From NCBI GenBank assembly GCA_001805885.1, contig MHHC01000047.1:720-22906 (forward strand): a DNA stretch of 22,187 bases. Reading direction: 5' to 3'. Every line of letters begins with the position of its first letter. Within the stretch, counting starts at the first letter, position 1. The stretch comes from Omnitrophica WOR_2 bacterium RIFCSPLOWO2_12_FULL_51_24 (GTDB lineage: Bacteria; Omnitrophota; Gorgyraeia; Pluralincolimonadales; Pluralincolimonadaceae). A model generated the notes under the pieces. That model had not been told where the DNA came from. It did not search any database and was given only the letters and a program-made list of their open reading frames with translations. The position numbers and the translations under genes are program-made. Shown here piece after piece: positions 1-6,898 of the stretch.

Positions 1-834
1 TATGGGTATCGTGTCGGTCACTATTAATTCCTCGAGTTCGGAATTTTCAATCCTCTCAATGGCCGGCCCGGATAATACCGGATGGGTAGCCGCCGCGAAT
101 ACTTTCTTTGCGCCGGCATTCTTGAGCGCCGCGACCGCCTCGACTAATGTGCCGGCTGTAGCGACAAGGTCATCTATAAGGCAGACGTTCTTGCCCCTGA
201 CCTCGCCCATTATATTCATTACCTCGGCTTCCTTGTCGTTTATCCGCCTTTTATCTACGACAGCCAGGCCCGCCTTGAATTTCTTCGCGTATGCGCGCGC
301 CATCTTTATGCCGCCGACGTCGGGCGAAACCACCACGAGGTTAGGAAGGTGCATCTTCTCGAAATATCTCATGAATGTATTGACCGCGAAGAGGTTGTCA
401 AGCGGTATATCGAAGAATCCCTGTATCTGGCCGGCATGCAGGTCCATCGTCAATACGCGGTTCGCGCCGGCGACGGTTATGAGGTTCGCTACCAGCTTCG
501 CCGTAATCGGGACACGCGGACGGTCCTTCCTGTCCTGCCTGCTGTATCCGTAATAGGGCATCACCGCGGTGATGCGGCGCGCGGATGAGCGTTTTATCGC
601 GTCTATCATGATCAACAATTCCATAATATTATCGTTCCCCGGATAACAGGTCGGCTGGACTATAAAAACGTCCCTTCCCCTCACATCCTCATTGATCTTT
701 ATCCTTATCTCGCCATCGTTGAATCTATCGACTACGGCGTCCCCCAGCGGGACCTTAAGATAATTGCAGATCTTCTTCGCGAGTTCCGGATTGGCGTTGC
801 CCGAGAATACGAGTAGGTCTTTATTATTCTTCAT
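1..834 (-). CDS. prs: Ribose-phosphate pyrophosphokinase (partial, 3' end missing)
   Basis: Makes PRPP from ribose 5-phosphate and ATP for nucleotide, histidine and tryptophan synthesis; cytosolic. Reading in from the ATG at 834-832 gives 278 codons without a stop, ending at the window edge. The family is about 310-320 aa, so roughly the last 35-40 residues are missing. Visible family signatures are SGNANPELA near the N-terminus, DGEIRIKI, VRGRDVFIVQPT, YYGYSRQDRK, DLHAGQIQGFF, and the PRPP-binding loop VCLIDDLVATAGT. The start codon overlaps the glmU stop by 4 bp (ATGA), so translation is probably coupled. glmU next to prs is a widely conserved pair. PRPP made here also feeds HisG, encoded upstream in the same gene run. 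Confidence 0.96.
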   Translation of the reverse strand, partial: MKNNKDLLVFSGNANPELAKKICNYLKVPLGDAVVDRFNDGEIRIKINEDVRGRDVFIVQPTCYPGNDNIMELLIMIDAIKRSSARRITAVMPYYGYSRQDRKDRPRVPITAKLVANLITVAGANRVLTMDLHAGQIQGFFDIPLDNLFAVNTFMRYFEKMHLPNLVVVSPDVGGIKMARAYAKKFKAGLAVVDKRRINDKEAEVMNIMGEVRGKNVCLIDDLVATAGTLVEAVAALKNAGAKKVFAAATHPVLSGPAIERIENSELEELIVTDTIPI

Positions 835-2102
835 CTTTTGCCCTTTGCCTTTTTGGATTTATTCAATATCCTGGCCGGCACTCCGACAGCCACCGACCTT
901 GCCGGTATGTTTTTATTTTTCAATATGACGCTTCCGGCGCCGGTCACGGCGCCGTTGCCCACCTTAACCGGGGCGACCAATATCGTGCCGCTCCCTACAA
1001 ATACCTTATCGCCTATCACCGTCCTGCTCTTCTTCTTCCCGTCGTAGTTCGCGGTTATGGTGCCGCAGCCGACGTTCGTCTCCTTCCCGACCACGGCGTC
1101 TCCCAGATAAGTCAGGTGTTTCGCCTTGGCGTGAGACCGCAAGGTCGAGCGCACAATTTCGACGAAATTTCCGATCTCGGCATCGTCCTCTATCACGGTA
1201 CCGGGCCTCAACCTGCAGAACGGCCCGATCGCGCAGCGTTTCCCTATCACGACGTCTTTCTCTATCACCGTGAATGGGTAGATGACTGTGTCTTTGCCTA
1301 TCCTCGCGTCCGGCGAGACGAAGGTCGTCGCCGGGTCCAGGACAGTCACAGAGCCGTTTATAAGTTCCTTGATCTTCCTCCGGTTCAATACCGAATATGC
1401 TTTAGCCAAATCCGCCCTCGAGTTCATCCCGATAGACTCATCGGGATCGTCCGTCTTGAATGCGCTGACTTTCTTACCGTCTTCCAAAAGTATGGCGATC
1501 GCATCGGTCAGATAAAATTCCTTTTTGATCTTAGATTTCTGCACTTTGCTTATCGCTTCAAAAAGGTCGCGGCGGTCAAAACAATAGAGCCCTACGTTTA
1601 TCTCCCGGATCTCTTTCTCTTCAGGGGTCGCTTCCTTCTCTTCGACGATCGCCTTTACGCCTCCGGAGATGTCCCGGATTATCCTGCCGTATCCCGACGG
1701 GTCGTCCATATCTACGGTCAGGACCGTGCAGGAAGACGCCGAAGCATCGTGCTGTCTTATCAGAGACTCTAAGGTCTCTTTTCTTACGAGCGGCACATCG
1801 CCGTAAAGCACGGCGATATCCCCGAACCGCGATAATTCCCTCTTTGCGGATTTTACCGCGTCCGCCGTCCCGAGCTGCCTCTTCTGGACGACGGGAACGG
1901 CTTTTCCCTTAAGGAACCGCCAGACCCCTTCGGCCCCGTGGCCGATGACGACAACCGGCCGATTGAATCCGCACGCCGCCGCCGCGTCCAGCACATGCTG
2001 CAGGATAGATCTGCCGTGCAGGTCATGCAGAACCTTTGGGGTGTCGGAATAGAAACGCGTTCCCTTGCCCGCGGCAAGGACTACACAACCGAAGCCGCTC
2101 AA
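831..2102 (-). CDS. glmU: Bifunctional UDP-GlcNAc pyrophosphorylase / GlcN-1-P acetyltransferase
   Basis: Catalyses the last two steps to UDP-GlcNAc for peptidoglycan and lipopolysaccharide. The N-terminal uridyltransferase half shows LAAGKGTR (residues 9-16), QLGTADA (76-82) and YGDVP (100-104). The C-terminal half, from about residue 250, is a left-handed beta-helix of hexapeptide repeats. It has the acetyltransferase segment with the likely catalytic His329 in KHLTYLGDA and Asn352-Tyr353 in ANYDG. At 423 aa it is somewhat shorter than the usual ~450-460 aa, but both active-site regions are present, so it should be bifunctional. It lies 13 bp downstream of clpX and overlaps prs by 4 bp. Confidence 0.95.
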   Translation of the reverse strand: MSGFGCVVLAAGKGTRFYSDTPKVLHDLHGRSILQHVLDAAAACGFNRPVVVIGHGAEGVWRFLKGKAVPVVQKRQLGTADAVKSAKRELSRFGDIAVLYGDVPLVRKETLESLIRQHDASASSCTVLTVDMDDPSGYGRIIRDISGGVKAIVEEKEATPEEKEIREINVGLYCFDRRDLFEAISKVQKSKIKKEFYLTDAIAILLEDGKKVSAFKTDDPDESIGMNSRADLAKAYSVLNRRKIKELINGSVTVLDPATTFVSPDARIGKDTVIYPFTVIEKDVVIGKRCAIGPFCRLRPGTVIEDDAEIGNFVEIVRSTLRSHAKAKHLTYLGDAVVGKETNVGCGTITANYDGKKKSRTVIGDKVFVGSGTILVAPVKVGNGAVTGAGSVILKNKNIPARSVAVGVPARILNKSKKAKGKR

Positions 2103-2115
2103 TTTGACCTTTTGT

Positions 2116-3372
2116 CTATGCTATTTTACGTTTGTCTTTGTCTTCGCCGCGCGCGACAAGTATGGGCATGGCCCTGCGCGTGACGCATTCGGGCGTGATT
2201 ATGCACTCCGCGATCTCGTTCTGAGACGGAATATCATACATCACTTCGAACATTATCTCTTCGAGTATCGAGCGCAGGCCGCGCGCGCCGGTGCCCTTAC
2301 GAAGGGCTTCCCTGGCGATAACGACAAGCGACTCTTCGGGGATCGTGAGTTTTACGTCCTCCATCTCAAAAAATTTGGAATATTGCTTGATTAGCGAATT
2401 CTTCGGCTTGACCAGGACCTCGACGAGGTCCTTCTCGTCAAGAGGATTGAGCGTCGCCACGACCGGCATGCGCCCCACGAATTCCGGGATCATCCCGAAC
2501 TTCAAAAGGTCCTCGGGCTCGACCTGCGAAAGAATATCGCCGAGCTTCTTCGCCTTGCTGACCTGCGGCTCATCGAGGTGCGCGTTGAAACCTATCGTCT
2601 TCTTTCCTATCCGCCGCTCGATTATCTTGTCGATCGCCGAGAAAGTGCCTCCGCAGATGAAAAGTATATTGGTCGTATCTACCTGTATGTATTCCTGCTG
2701 CGGATGTTTTCTTCCGCCTTGCGGCGGTACATTAGCGGTCGTTCCCTCTAGGATCTTTAACAGCGCCTGCTGGACGCCCTCACCTGAGACGTCCCTTGTC
2801 ACCGAGACGTTCTCGTGGGTCTTTCCGATCTTGTCTATTTCATCGATATATATGATGCCGCATTGCGCGCGCTTTACGTCGTAATTGCACGCCTGAAGAA
2901 GGCGCAAAAGTACGTTCTCGACATCCTCGCCGACGTAACCGGCTTCGGTTAGGGGCGTGGCGTCGCACAGGGCAAACGGCACATCGAGGACCTTCGCAAG
3001 TGTCCTCGCCAAAAGGGTCTTGCCCGAACCGGTCGGCCCGATAAGGAGGACGTTCGACTTCTCAAACTCGACGTCATGGTTCTGGACTTGTGTCATTATG
3101 CGTTTGTAATGATTATATACGGCAACGGAAAGCTGCCTCTTGGCGCGCTCCTGCCCTACGATGTATTGGTCGAGCTGGCGCTTTATCTCGGCGGGTTTTG
3201 ATAGGTCCTTGACGCGGGATTCGCGTTTCTGCTTGAGATCCTCTTCCTCGTCGCTGGACAATATCTGTCCGCAAAGCTTGACGCAGCTCTCGCAGATATA
3301 CGCGCCTTGCCCGGAAAACAACTTCCTTACTTTTTCGCGGGATTTACCGCAAAATGAACATCTCTCTGCCAT
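2116..3372 (-). CDS. clpX: ATP-dependent Clp protease ATP-binding subunit ClpX
   Basis: AAA+ unfoldase that feeds substrates to ClpP. The zinc-binding domain has Cys5, Cys8, Cys27 and Cys30. Walker A is GPTGSGKT (112-119), Walker B IYIDEID (about 174-180), the pore loop GYVG (145-148), RKH loop 221-223, and the ClpP-docking IGF loop 260-262. Length (418 aa) is normal for the family. No clpP is in the window, although the gene often sits beside clpX. The start is fixed by the zinc finger and by a GGGG stretch about 8 nt upstream. The first 19 codons plus 6 upstream bases are duplicated exactly at 4445-4507, on the far side of the hicAB island. clpX therefore now starts 20 bp after hicB and has an exchanged upstream region. 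Confidence 0.96.
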   Translation of the reverse strand: MAERCSFCGKSREKVRKLFSGQGAYICESCVKLCGQILSSDEEEDLKQKRESRVKDLSKPAEIKRQLDQYIVGQERAKRQLSVAVYNHYKRIMTQVQNHDVEFEKSNVLLIGPTGSGKTLLARTLAKVLDVPFALCDATPLTEAGYVGEDVENVLLRLLQACNYDVKRAQCGIIYIDEIDKIGKTHENVSVTRDVSGEGVQQALLKILEGTTANVPPQGGRKHPQQEYIQVDTTNILFICGGTFSAIDKIIERRIGKKTIGFNAHLDEPQVSKAKKLGDILSQVEPEDLLKFGMIPEFVGRMPVVATLNPLDEKDLVEVLVKPKNSLIKQYSKFFEMEDVKLTIPEESLVVIAREALRKGTGARGLRSILEEIMFEVMYDIPSQNEIAECIITPECVTRRAMPILVARGEDKDKRKIA

Positions 3373-3378
3373 TTTGTT
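3316..3378. repeat. 63-bp direct repeat, copy 1 (5' end of clpX)
   Basis: This stretch is identical base for base to 4445-4507 (offset 1129). It covers clpX codons 1-19 and 6 bp upstream of the ATG. Just beyond its clpX-side end the match resumes after a single-A length difference (four A here, three in the other copy). It marks the clpX-proximal border of the inserted island. Confidence 0.97.
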
Positions 3379-3392
3379 TCCCCTATAAAACC

Positions 3393-3728
3393 CTAAATTC
3401 TCTCCTGATTCAATTCTATCGATAGAATAGGGCTGACTTCTTGTCTAACCGAATAGTCTTCAACTCTCTCTTCTTCGTCAGTAATCTCCCAAATAATCGA
3501 AGAAGCCTGTGGTAACGGAATTTGCTGACTCTTTTTTAGTAAAACTTCTAAATATATTCTGCGAGCATCAGTCAAATTCGCAATTGCTTCTTCGGGTGTT
3601 TGCCCATGACTCATGCAACCAGGTAATTCGGGATGACATGCCATATAACATGATAAACCATCGCTAGTTAGATCGGGAACTAATTCTATTGAATAGGGCA
3701 AATTAATATAATCCTCTATTCTATTCAT
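3393..3728 (-). CDS. hicB: HicB-family antitoxin
   Basis: Antitoxin that would neutralise the adjacent HicA mRNA-interferase. The N-terminal ~75 residues have the partial RNase H-like HicB fold pattern: YSIELVPD, then CHPELPGCMSHGQTPEEA and a helix with NLTDARRIYLE. The C-terminal ~35 residues are acidic and lack an obvious helix-turn-helix or ribbon-helix-helix, so DNA binding cannot be read from the sequence. The ATG is 2 bp after the hicA stop, and its AAGGAG Shine-Dalgarno lies inside the hicA 3' end. The order hicA-hicB is canonical. The stop codon is 20 bp before clpX, so read-through transcription into clpX is likely. Confidence 0.88.
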   Translation of the reverse strand: MNRIEDYINLPYSIELVPDLTSDGLSCYMACHPELPGCMSHGQTPEEAIANLTDARRIYLEVLLKKSQQIPLPQASSIIWEITDEEERVEDYSVRQEVSPILSIELNQERI

Positions 3729-3730
3729 CT

Positions 3731-3979
3731 TTATTCTCCTTCTAATGTTTTAAGCTGTTCTATCAGTTTAAGTGCATGTTGTATGTAGCCAATTGCTAAG
3801 GTTCGATGCCTACTGACGGTCGCTCTAAGTCCCTGATATTTAGGATGAATATACATTGTATGCCTTCTGCCTTCGTATGTCTCAAAACCAAAACCCTTGT
3901 ATAAATCATCTAAATCATTAGGCCGCCAACCTGCTTTACTAGCGCGCATTCGCTCTAGTAATTTATCAGCTTTATCCAT
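3731..3979 (-). CDS. hicA: HicA-family toxin (mRNA interferase)
   Basis: Predicted dsRBD-like ribosome-independent mRNA interferase paired with HicB. The 82-aa reading starts MDKADKLLERM. It has the GFGFETYEG segment followed by RRHTMYIHP, where the His is the likely catalytic residue of the HicA family, and then a closing helix with the pattern IGYIQHALKLI. An in-frame ATG five codons upstream (3994) is possible, but the Met chosen has the better spacing to an upstream GGA and matches where HicA proteins normally begin. The gene lies between the DUF6941-like gene and hicB, all in one direction. Confidence 0.85.
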   Translation of the reverse strand: MDKADKLLERMRASKAGWRPNDLDDLYKGFGFETYEGRRHTMYIHPKYQGLRATVSRHRTLAIGYIQHALKLIEQLKTLEGE

Positions 3980-4000
3980 GATTAACAGTTCCATAATCCG

Positions 4001-4396
4001 CTAAGTAATTTGAATTACTTTTAAGGGTACTGTTTCTTTGAGATCGTCACCAATTAATATATGAAAAGCGTAATCGCCTGGTTTTTCAAATACAATATTA
4101 TTAAGTTGAAGTATATTATTGTTCCTGATAGGTTCTCCGGGTTTAATGGTTTTTAATTCTAATTGTCCGCTTATCCCGAAAAGTTGTTTGCCGTCGCTAT
4201 CGACTAGTGTCACTTCTATTTTCTTGGGTTGCCCCGTTTCAACCGGCAAAGCCTCCAAACGCATAACTAACTGCATCTGTGGATGCGTTGCCGGAAAAAC
4301 GCGGCAATGAATAGCATCAAAAATACCTAAAATATTTAATTTGCCTTCTTTTGAAACATTTGAATAATCGGCCAATACAGCTAGCTTGACGTCCAT
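4001..4396 (-). CDS. DUF6941-like family protein of unknown function
   Basis: A 131-aa soluble protein without signal peptide or membrane segment. Its start, AVLADYSNVS followed by KLNILGIFD, resembles the family I know as DUF6941, whose function is unknown to me. The rest is predicted to be mostly beta strand, with alternating hydrophobic segments such as KKIEVTLVDSDG and DYAFHILIGDD, suggesting a small beta-sandwich. The ATG is preceded by GGGGGG with about 6 nt spacing. It is the first gene of the island and lies 21 bp from hicA on the same strand, so it may be a third component or a passenger of the hicAB unit. The last codons form a perfect palindrome (AAGTAATT-CA-AATTACTT). Confidence 0.7.
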   Translation of the reverse strand: MDVKLAVLADYSNVSKEGKLNILGIFDAIHCRVFPATHPQMQLVMRLEALPVETGQPKKIEVTLVDSDGKQLFGISGQLELKTIKPGEPIRNNNILQLNNIVFEKPGDYAFHILIGDDLKETVPLKVIQIT

Positions 4397-4411
4397 CGAT
4401 TACCCCCCATT

Positions 4412-4501
4412 TTAGAAACCAAAGGAGGAAGCTGTTCTATTTGGAAACAACTTCCTTACTTTTTCGCGGGATTTACCGCAAAATGAACATCTCTCTGCCA
4501 T
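4412..4501 (-). pseudogene. Orphan 5' fragment of clpX
   Basis: The 19 codons at 4501-4445 are identical to the start of clpX, including the first CxxC of the zinc finger. They are followed by ten unrelated codons and a TAA at 4414-4412. The fragment keeps what looks like the ancestral clpX leader: a GAGG motif 9 nt upstream of the ATG and the tRNA-Gln 3' end 17 bp further up. It probably marks where clpX began before the island arrived. If translated it would give a 29-aa peptide with half a zinc site, unlikely to be functional. Confidence 0.85.
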
Positions 4502-4507
4502 TTTGTT
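4445..4507. repeat. 63-bp direct repeat, copy 2 (orphan clpX 5' end)
   Basis: Exact match to 3316-3378. It ends 11 bp from the encoded CCA end of tRNA-Gln, so the far border of the island lies almost against the tRNA 3' end, a common neighbourhood for integration events. Confidence 0.97.
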
Positions 4508-4518
4508 ATGCCTCGCAT

Positions 4519-4592
4519 TGGTTGCCCGGTGAGGATTCGAACCTCAACGCCGAGATCCAAATTCTCGTGTGCTACCCTTACACTACCGGGCA
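4519..4592 (-). tRNA. tRNA-Gln (anticodon UUG)
   Basis: On the minus strand a full cloverleaf is present. The acceptor stem TGCCCGG pairs with CCGGGCA. The anticodon stem CGAGA/TCTCG carries the loop ATTTGGA, which reads CAA codons with anticodon TTG. The T arm is GAGGT-TCGAATC-CTCAC. The discriminator base is A (4522) and CCA is encoded at 4521-4519. It lies 19 bp downstream of spoVG on the same strand and is probably processed from the operon transcript. Confidence 0.96.
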
Positions 4593-4611
4593 GAAGAGAA
4601 TAAAACTAGGG

Positions 4612-5046
4612 TTAGTCTTCTTCTTCTGCGTACTCTACCCCTTTGGCTGGGGCAGGACCCTTTTTCTTCTCGGTATCAAAGGCATCCAGGACCTTCTTCT
4701 GGATGAGTTCCCTGAACTCGAGGGTGATAGGATGGGCTATGTCTTTGTGTTCCGCCTGGCGCTCTTTAGCCTCGCCTTCCGGACTTCTCGCAACCGGACG
4801 GGCGATAGAATCCAGGTTCGATCCGCAGTTATTGCAATATTTAGAGCGGACTACATTTTTAAAATTGCATTTCGGGCACGACTCCTTCATCTTCCTCGAC
4901 GGCATGGCGACGAAGAGGCCCTTCTGCCCTTCGATGACCTTTATATTTCTTACGACAAACGCGCTGTCGAAAGTTACCGTAGCGTAAGCCTTAAGCTTCT
5001 TGTCCTGCCCCTCTTTCATGAAGATCCTGACCTCGGTGATCTGCAT
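4612..5046 (-). CDS. spoVG: SpoVG-family RNA/DNA-binding regulator with inserted zinc ribbon
   Basis: SpoVG proteins are small nucleic-acid-binding regulators. The N-terminal half is typical: MQITEVRIF, then LKAYATVTFDSAFVV and KGLFVAMPSRK. The family motif DIAHPI follows only at residues 102-107. In ordinary SpoVG the two halves are nearly adjacent. Here about 45 extra residues separate them, containing Cys57-x2-Cys60 and Cys71-x2-Cys74, a zinc-ribbon pattern. Total length is 144 aa against roughly 85-100 in Firmicutes. It sits 41 bp downstream of ispE and just upstream of tRNA-Gln, and its order relative to ispE, glmU and prs matches Bacillus. The zinc ribbon would add a nucleic-acid or protein contact; that role is inference. 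Confidence 0.92.
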   Translation of the reverse strand: MQITEVRIFMKEGQDKKLKAYATVTFDSAFVVRNIKVIEGQKGLFVAMPSRKMKESCPKCNFKNVVRSKYCNNCGSNLDSIARPVARSPEGEAKERQAEHKDIAHPITLEFRELIQKKVLDAFDTEKKKGPAPAKGVEYAEEED

Positions 5047-5087
5047 CTGCCCGCTCCTTTCCCCTCAGATGAATAATGGCCGGCTTA

Positions 5088-5948
5088 TCACAAAGTATGC
5101 GCGACGAAAGCCTGCCACCCCTCCCTAAGTAAGAGCCTACTTTTAGCCTCCAGAGCCTCCTCTTTGCTCGAAGCCACCCCAAACACGGTAGGCCCGCTGC
5201 CGCTCATCATAGAAAGTTTAAGCCCCGCCTTTTTTATCGCGGATTTCATCTCGGAGATAGCGCTGAACTTACGTTCAACCGGGACTTCCAAGCTATTAAA
5301 CAAAAGACCTTCGAGGTCCTCAAATCTCAGCCCTTTGAGGCGAACAGGGTTAATTCTACTATCAGACGGGGCCGAAGTCAAGCCCAAATTTAGGTCCTCA
5401 TAGGCATCCTTCGCAAGTACCGGAAATCCAGGATTGATAAGAAGATACCAAAAACCGCCGTTTTTTGGCAGGTTTACGCACGGTTCGAGTATTTCGCCTT
5501 TCCCGCGACCGATCGCCCTGCCGCAATCGAGCAAAAAGAAGGCTACATCCGCCCCTATGGCGCTTCCTATCTCAAAAACCTGCTTTTTATCGAGTTTCAG
5601 TCCCCAGAGTTCGTTTAAGCCGCGCAAAGTATAGGCGCAATCTGAGCTGGCGCCTCCTAAGCCTGCGGCGACGGGGATATTTTTCTTTAGGGTTATCTCT
5701 ACCCCGGCCGGCACCGCATATCTTTCTTGGATCATCTCCGCGGCTTTGTAGACGAGGTTGCGCCGGTCACAAGGCACTTGTGGATCGTCGCACTTGACCA
5801 CAATATCTTTGGGGGTTGACTTTAAGGTCAACTCGTCACAGAGGTCTATGCGCTCGAATACGGTCTCTATTTCATGATAGCCGTCTGGCCGCTTGCGCAG
5901 CACTCTCAAATACAGGTTAATCTTGGCAGGGGATTTTAAGGTGATCAC
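5088..5948 (-). CDS. ispE: 4-diphosphocytidyl-2-C-methyl-D-erythritol kinase
   Basis: GHMP kinase of the non-mevalonate (MEP) isoprenoid pathway. It shows SPAKINLYL at the N-terminus with Lys9 of the substrate site, DGYHEIETV, the ATP-binding glycine loop PVAAGLGGASSDC (92-104), and GADVAFFL with the likely catalytic Asp134 (the usual Pro after DV is Ala here). The GSGPTVFG motif lies near the C-terminus. The 286-aa length is normal. The start is GTG (5948-5946), 4 bp after the transketolase C-subunit stop, without a clear Shine-Dalgarno; translational coupling is likely. The transketolase-type genes just upstream may supply DXP-pathway precursors, which would be a functional link, but that is only a suggestion. 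Confidence 0.95.
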   Translation of the reverse strand: MITLKSPAKINLYLRVLRKRPDGYHEIETVFERIDLCDELTLKSTPKDIVVKCDDPQVPCDRRNLVYKAAEMIQERYAVPAGVEITLKKNIPVAAGLGGASSDCAYTLRGLNELWGLKLDKKQVFEIGSAIGADVAFFLLDCGRAIGRGKGEILEPCVNLPKNGGFWYLLINPGFPVLAKDAYEDLNLGLTSAPSDSRINPVRLKGLRFEDLEGLLFNSLEVPVERKFSAISEMKSAIKKAGLKLSMMSGSGPTVFGVASSKEEALEAKSRLLLREGWQAFVAHTL

Positions 5949-5952
5949 CGGA

Positions 5953-6894
5953 TTACTTTTTGAGTTTAAGGACTTCGAGCGCCGCTTTCACGATGCCTTC
6001 GGCCGAAAGGCCGAAATATTTCATGAGTTCCAGGGCGTCGCCGGATTCGCCGAAACGGTCTTTTATGCCGACCATTCGCATGGGAACCGGACAATTCTCG
6101 ACCAGTACTTCAGAAACCGCGCTCCCCATCCCTCCGACCACCGTGTGCTCTTCGGCGGTAACGATAGCGCCTGTCTCTATTGCGGCCTTTATTATCTCTT
6201 CCTTATCTATCGGTTTTACAGTGTGGAGATTTAATAGGCGGGCAGAGATACCCCGCTTCTTCAGTTCTTCATGAGCCTTTAAGGCCTCCTGGACCATTAC
6301 GCCGGTCCCTATTATGGTGATGTCTGAGCCGTCAGCCATGCGCAGGGCTTTACCTATCCTGTAACTATCCTTGTAGTCGGTTATTATCGGAAAAGGCTCG
6401 CGCCCCAGCCGTAGATATATGGGCCCGGGATATGAGGCGGACGCTAGAGTAGCGAGTCGCGCCTCCTCGGAATCGCACGGCACGATCACCGTCATATTAG
6501 GCAATACGCGCATCAATGTTATCTCTTCAAGCGCCTGGTGCGAGGCGCCGTCAGGGCCGACTGATATACCGCCGTGCGTACCGGAAATCTTGACGTTCAA
6601 GTTCATGTAGCAGACCGAAAGCCTTATCTGGTCCCATGCGCGGCCCGAGGCGAATATGCCGAAGGTGCACGCGAAAGGGACTTTGCCGCTCAGCGCAAAT
6701 CCCGCGGCTGTCGATATCATATCCTGCTCGGCGACCCCGAAGTTGAAAAATCTCTCCGGATATTTATCCTTAAACCAGTTGGCGCGCACCGAGGCGGTCA
6801 GGTCCGCGGATAATACTACTACATCCTTGTTGATCTTACCGAGTTCGACCAGCGCCTCGCCGAATCCGTCGCGTGTGGGTTTCAGGTTAGCCAT
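5953..6894 (-). CDS. Transketolase, C-terminal subunit
   Basis: Second half of a split transketolase. The 313-aa protein holds the pyrimidine-binding domain (FFNFGVAEQDM with the conserved Glu, then GFALSGKVPFACTFGIFA) and the C-terminal transketolase domain (DITIIGTGVMVQEAL, then VTAEEHTVVGGMG). The start is ATG 4 bp after the N-subunit stop, and the two genes clearly form a pair. Split transketolases are common in archaea and many anaerobic bacteria. The sequence is closer in style to transketolase than to DXP synthase, which is normally one chain, although the C-terminal halves are related. It acts in the non-oxidative pentose phosphate pathway and in PRPP supply for prs and hisG. Confidence 0.92.
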   Translation of the reverse strand: MANLKPTRDGFGEALVELGKINKDVVVLSADLTASVRANWFKDKYPERFFNFGVAEQDMISTAAGFALSGKVPFACTFGIFASGRAWDQIRLSVCYMNLNVKISGTHGGISVGPDGASHQALEEITLMRVLPNMTVIVPCDSEEARLATLASASYPGPIYLRLGREPFPIITDYKDSYRIGKALRMADGSDITIIGTGVMVQEALKAHEELKKRGISARLLNLHTVKPIDKEEIIKAAIETGAIVTAEEHTVVGGMGSAVSEVLVENCPVPMRMVGIKDRFGESGDALELMKYFGLSAEGIVKAALEVLKLKK

Positions 6895-6898
6895 ATAT

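Larger units (their letters stand above)
3379..4507 (-). mobile_element. Small island carrying DUF6941-like gene, hicA and hicB, inserted at the clpX 5' end
   Basis: The 1129-bp unit comprises three minus-strand accessory genes plus one copy of a 63-bp clpX 5' sequence; the other copy is the functional clpX start. The island is visibly richer in A+T than spoVG, clpX or glmU around it. No integrase, transposase or terminal inverted repeat is seen. The layout is the one left by an element that carries its own copy of the target's 5' end, or by a duplication followed by gene insertion. An assembly join at a 63-bp overlap is the main technical alternative. Confidence 0.7.

Noticed and set aside
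2..553. Plus-strand open frame over the prs region
   Set aside because: It is the complementary shadow of prs, which runs on the minus strand and matches the PRPP synthetase family throughout.
3393..3728. Loss of a DNA-binding domain from HicB as a broken gene
   Set aside because: Many HicB proteins have short or divergent C-termini, and the frame, start and coupling are intact, so there is no evidence of decay.
4441..5076. 211-codon plus-strand frame with AAAGGAGG about 12 nt upstream of a TTG
   Set aside because: It crosses the tRNA-Gln antisense and the whole spoVG antisense strand, and its protein has no recognisable pattern. The AGGAGG is probably chance.
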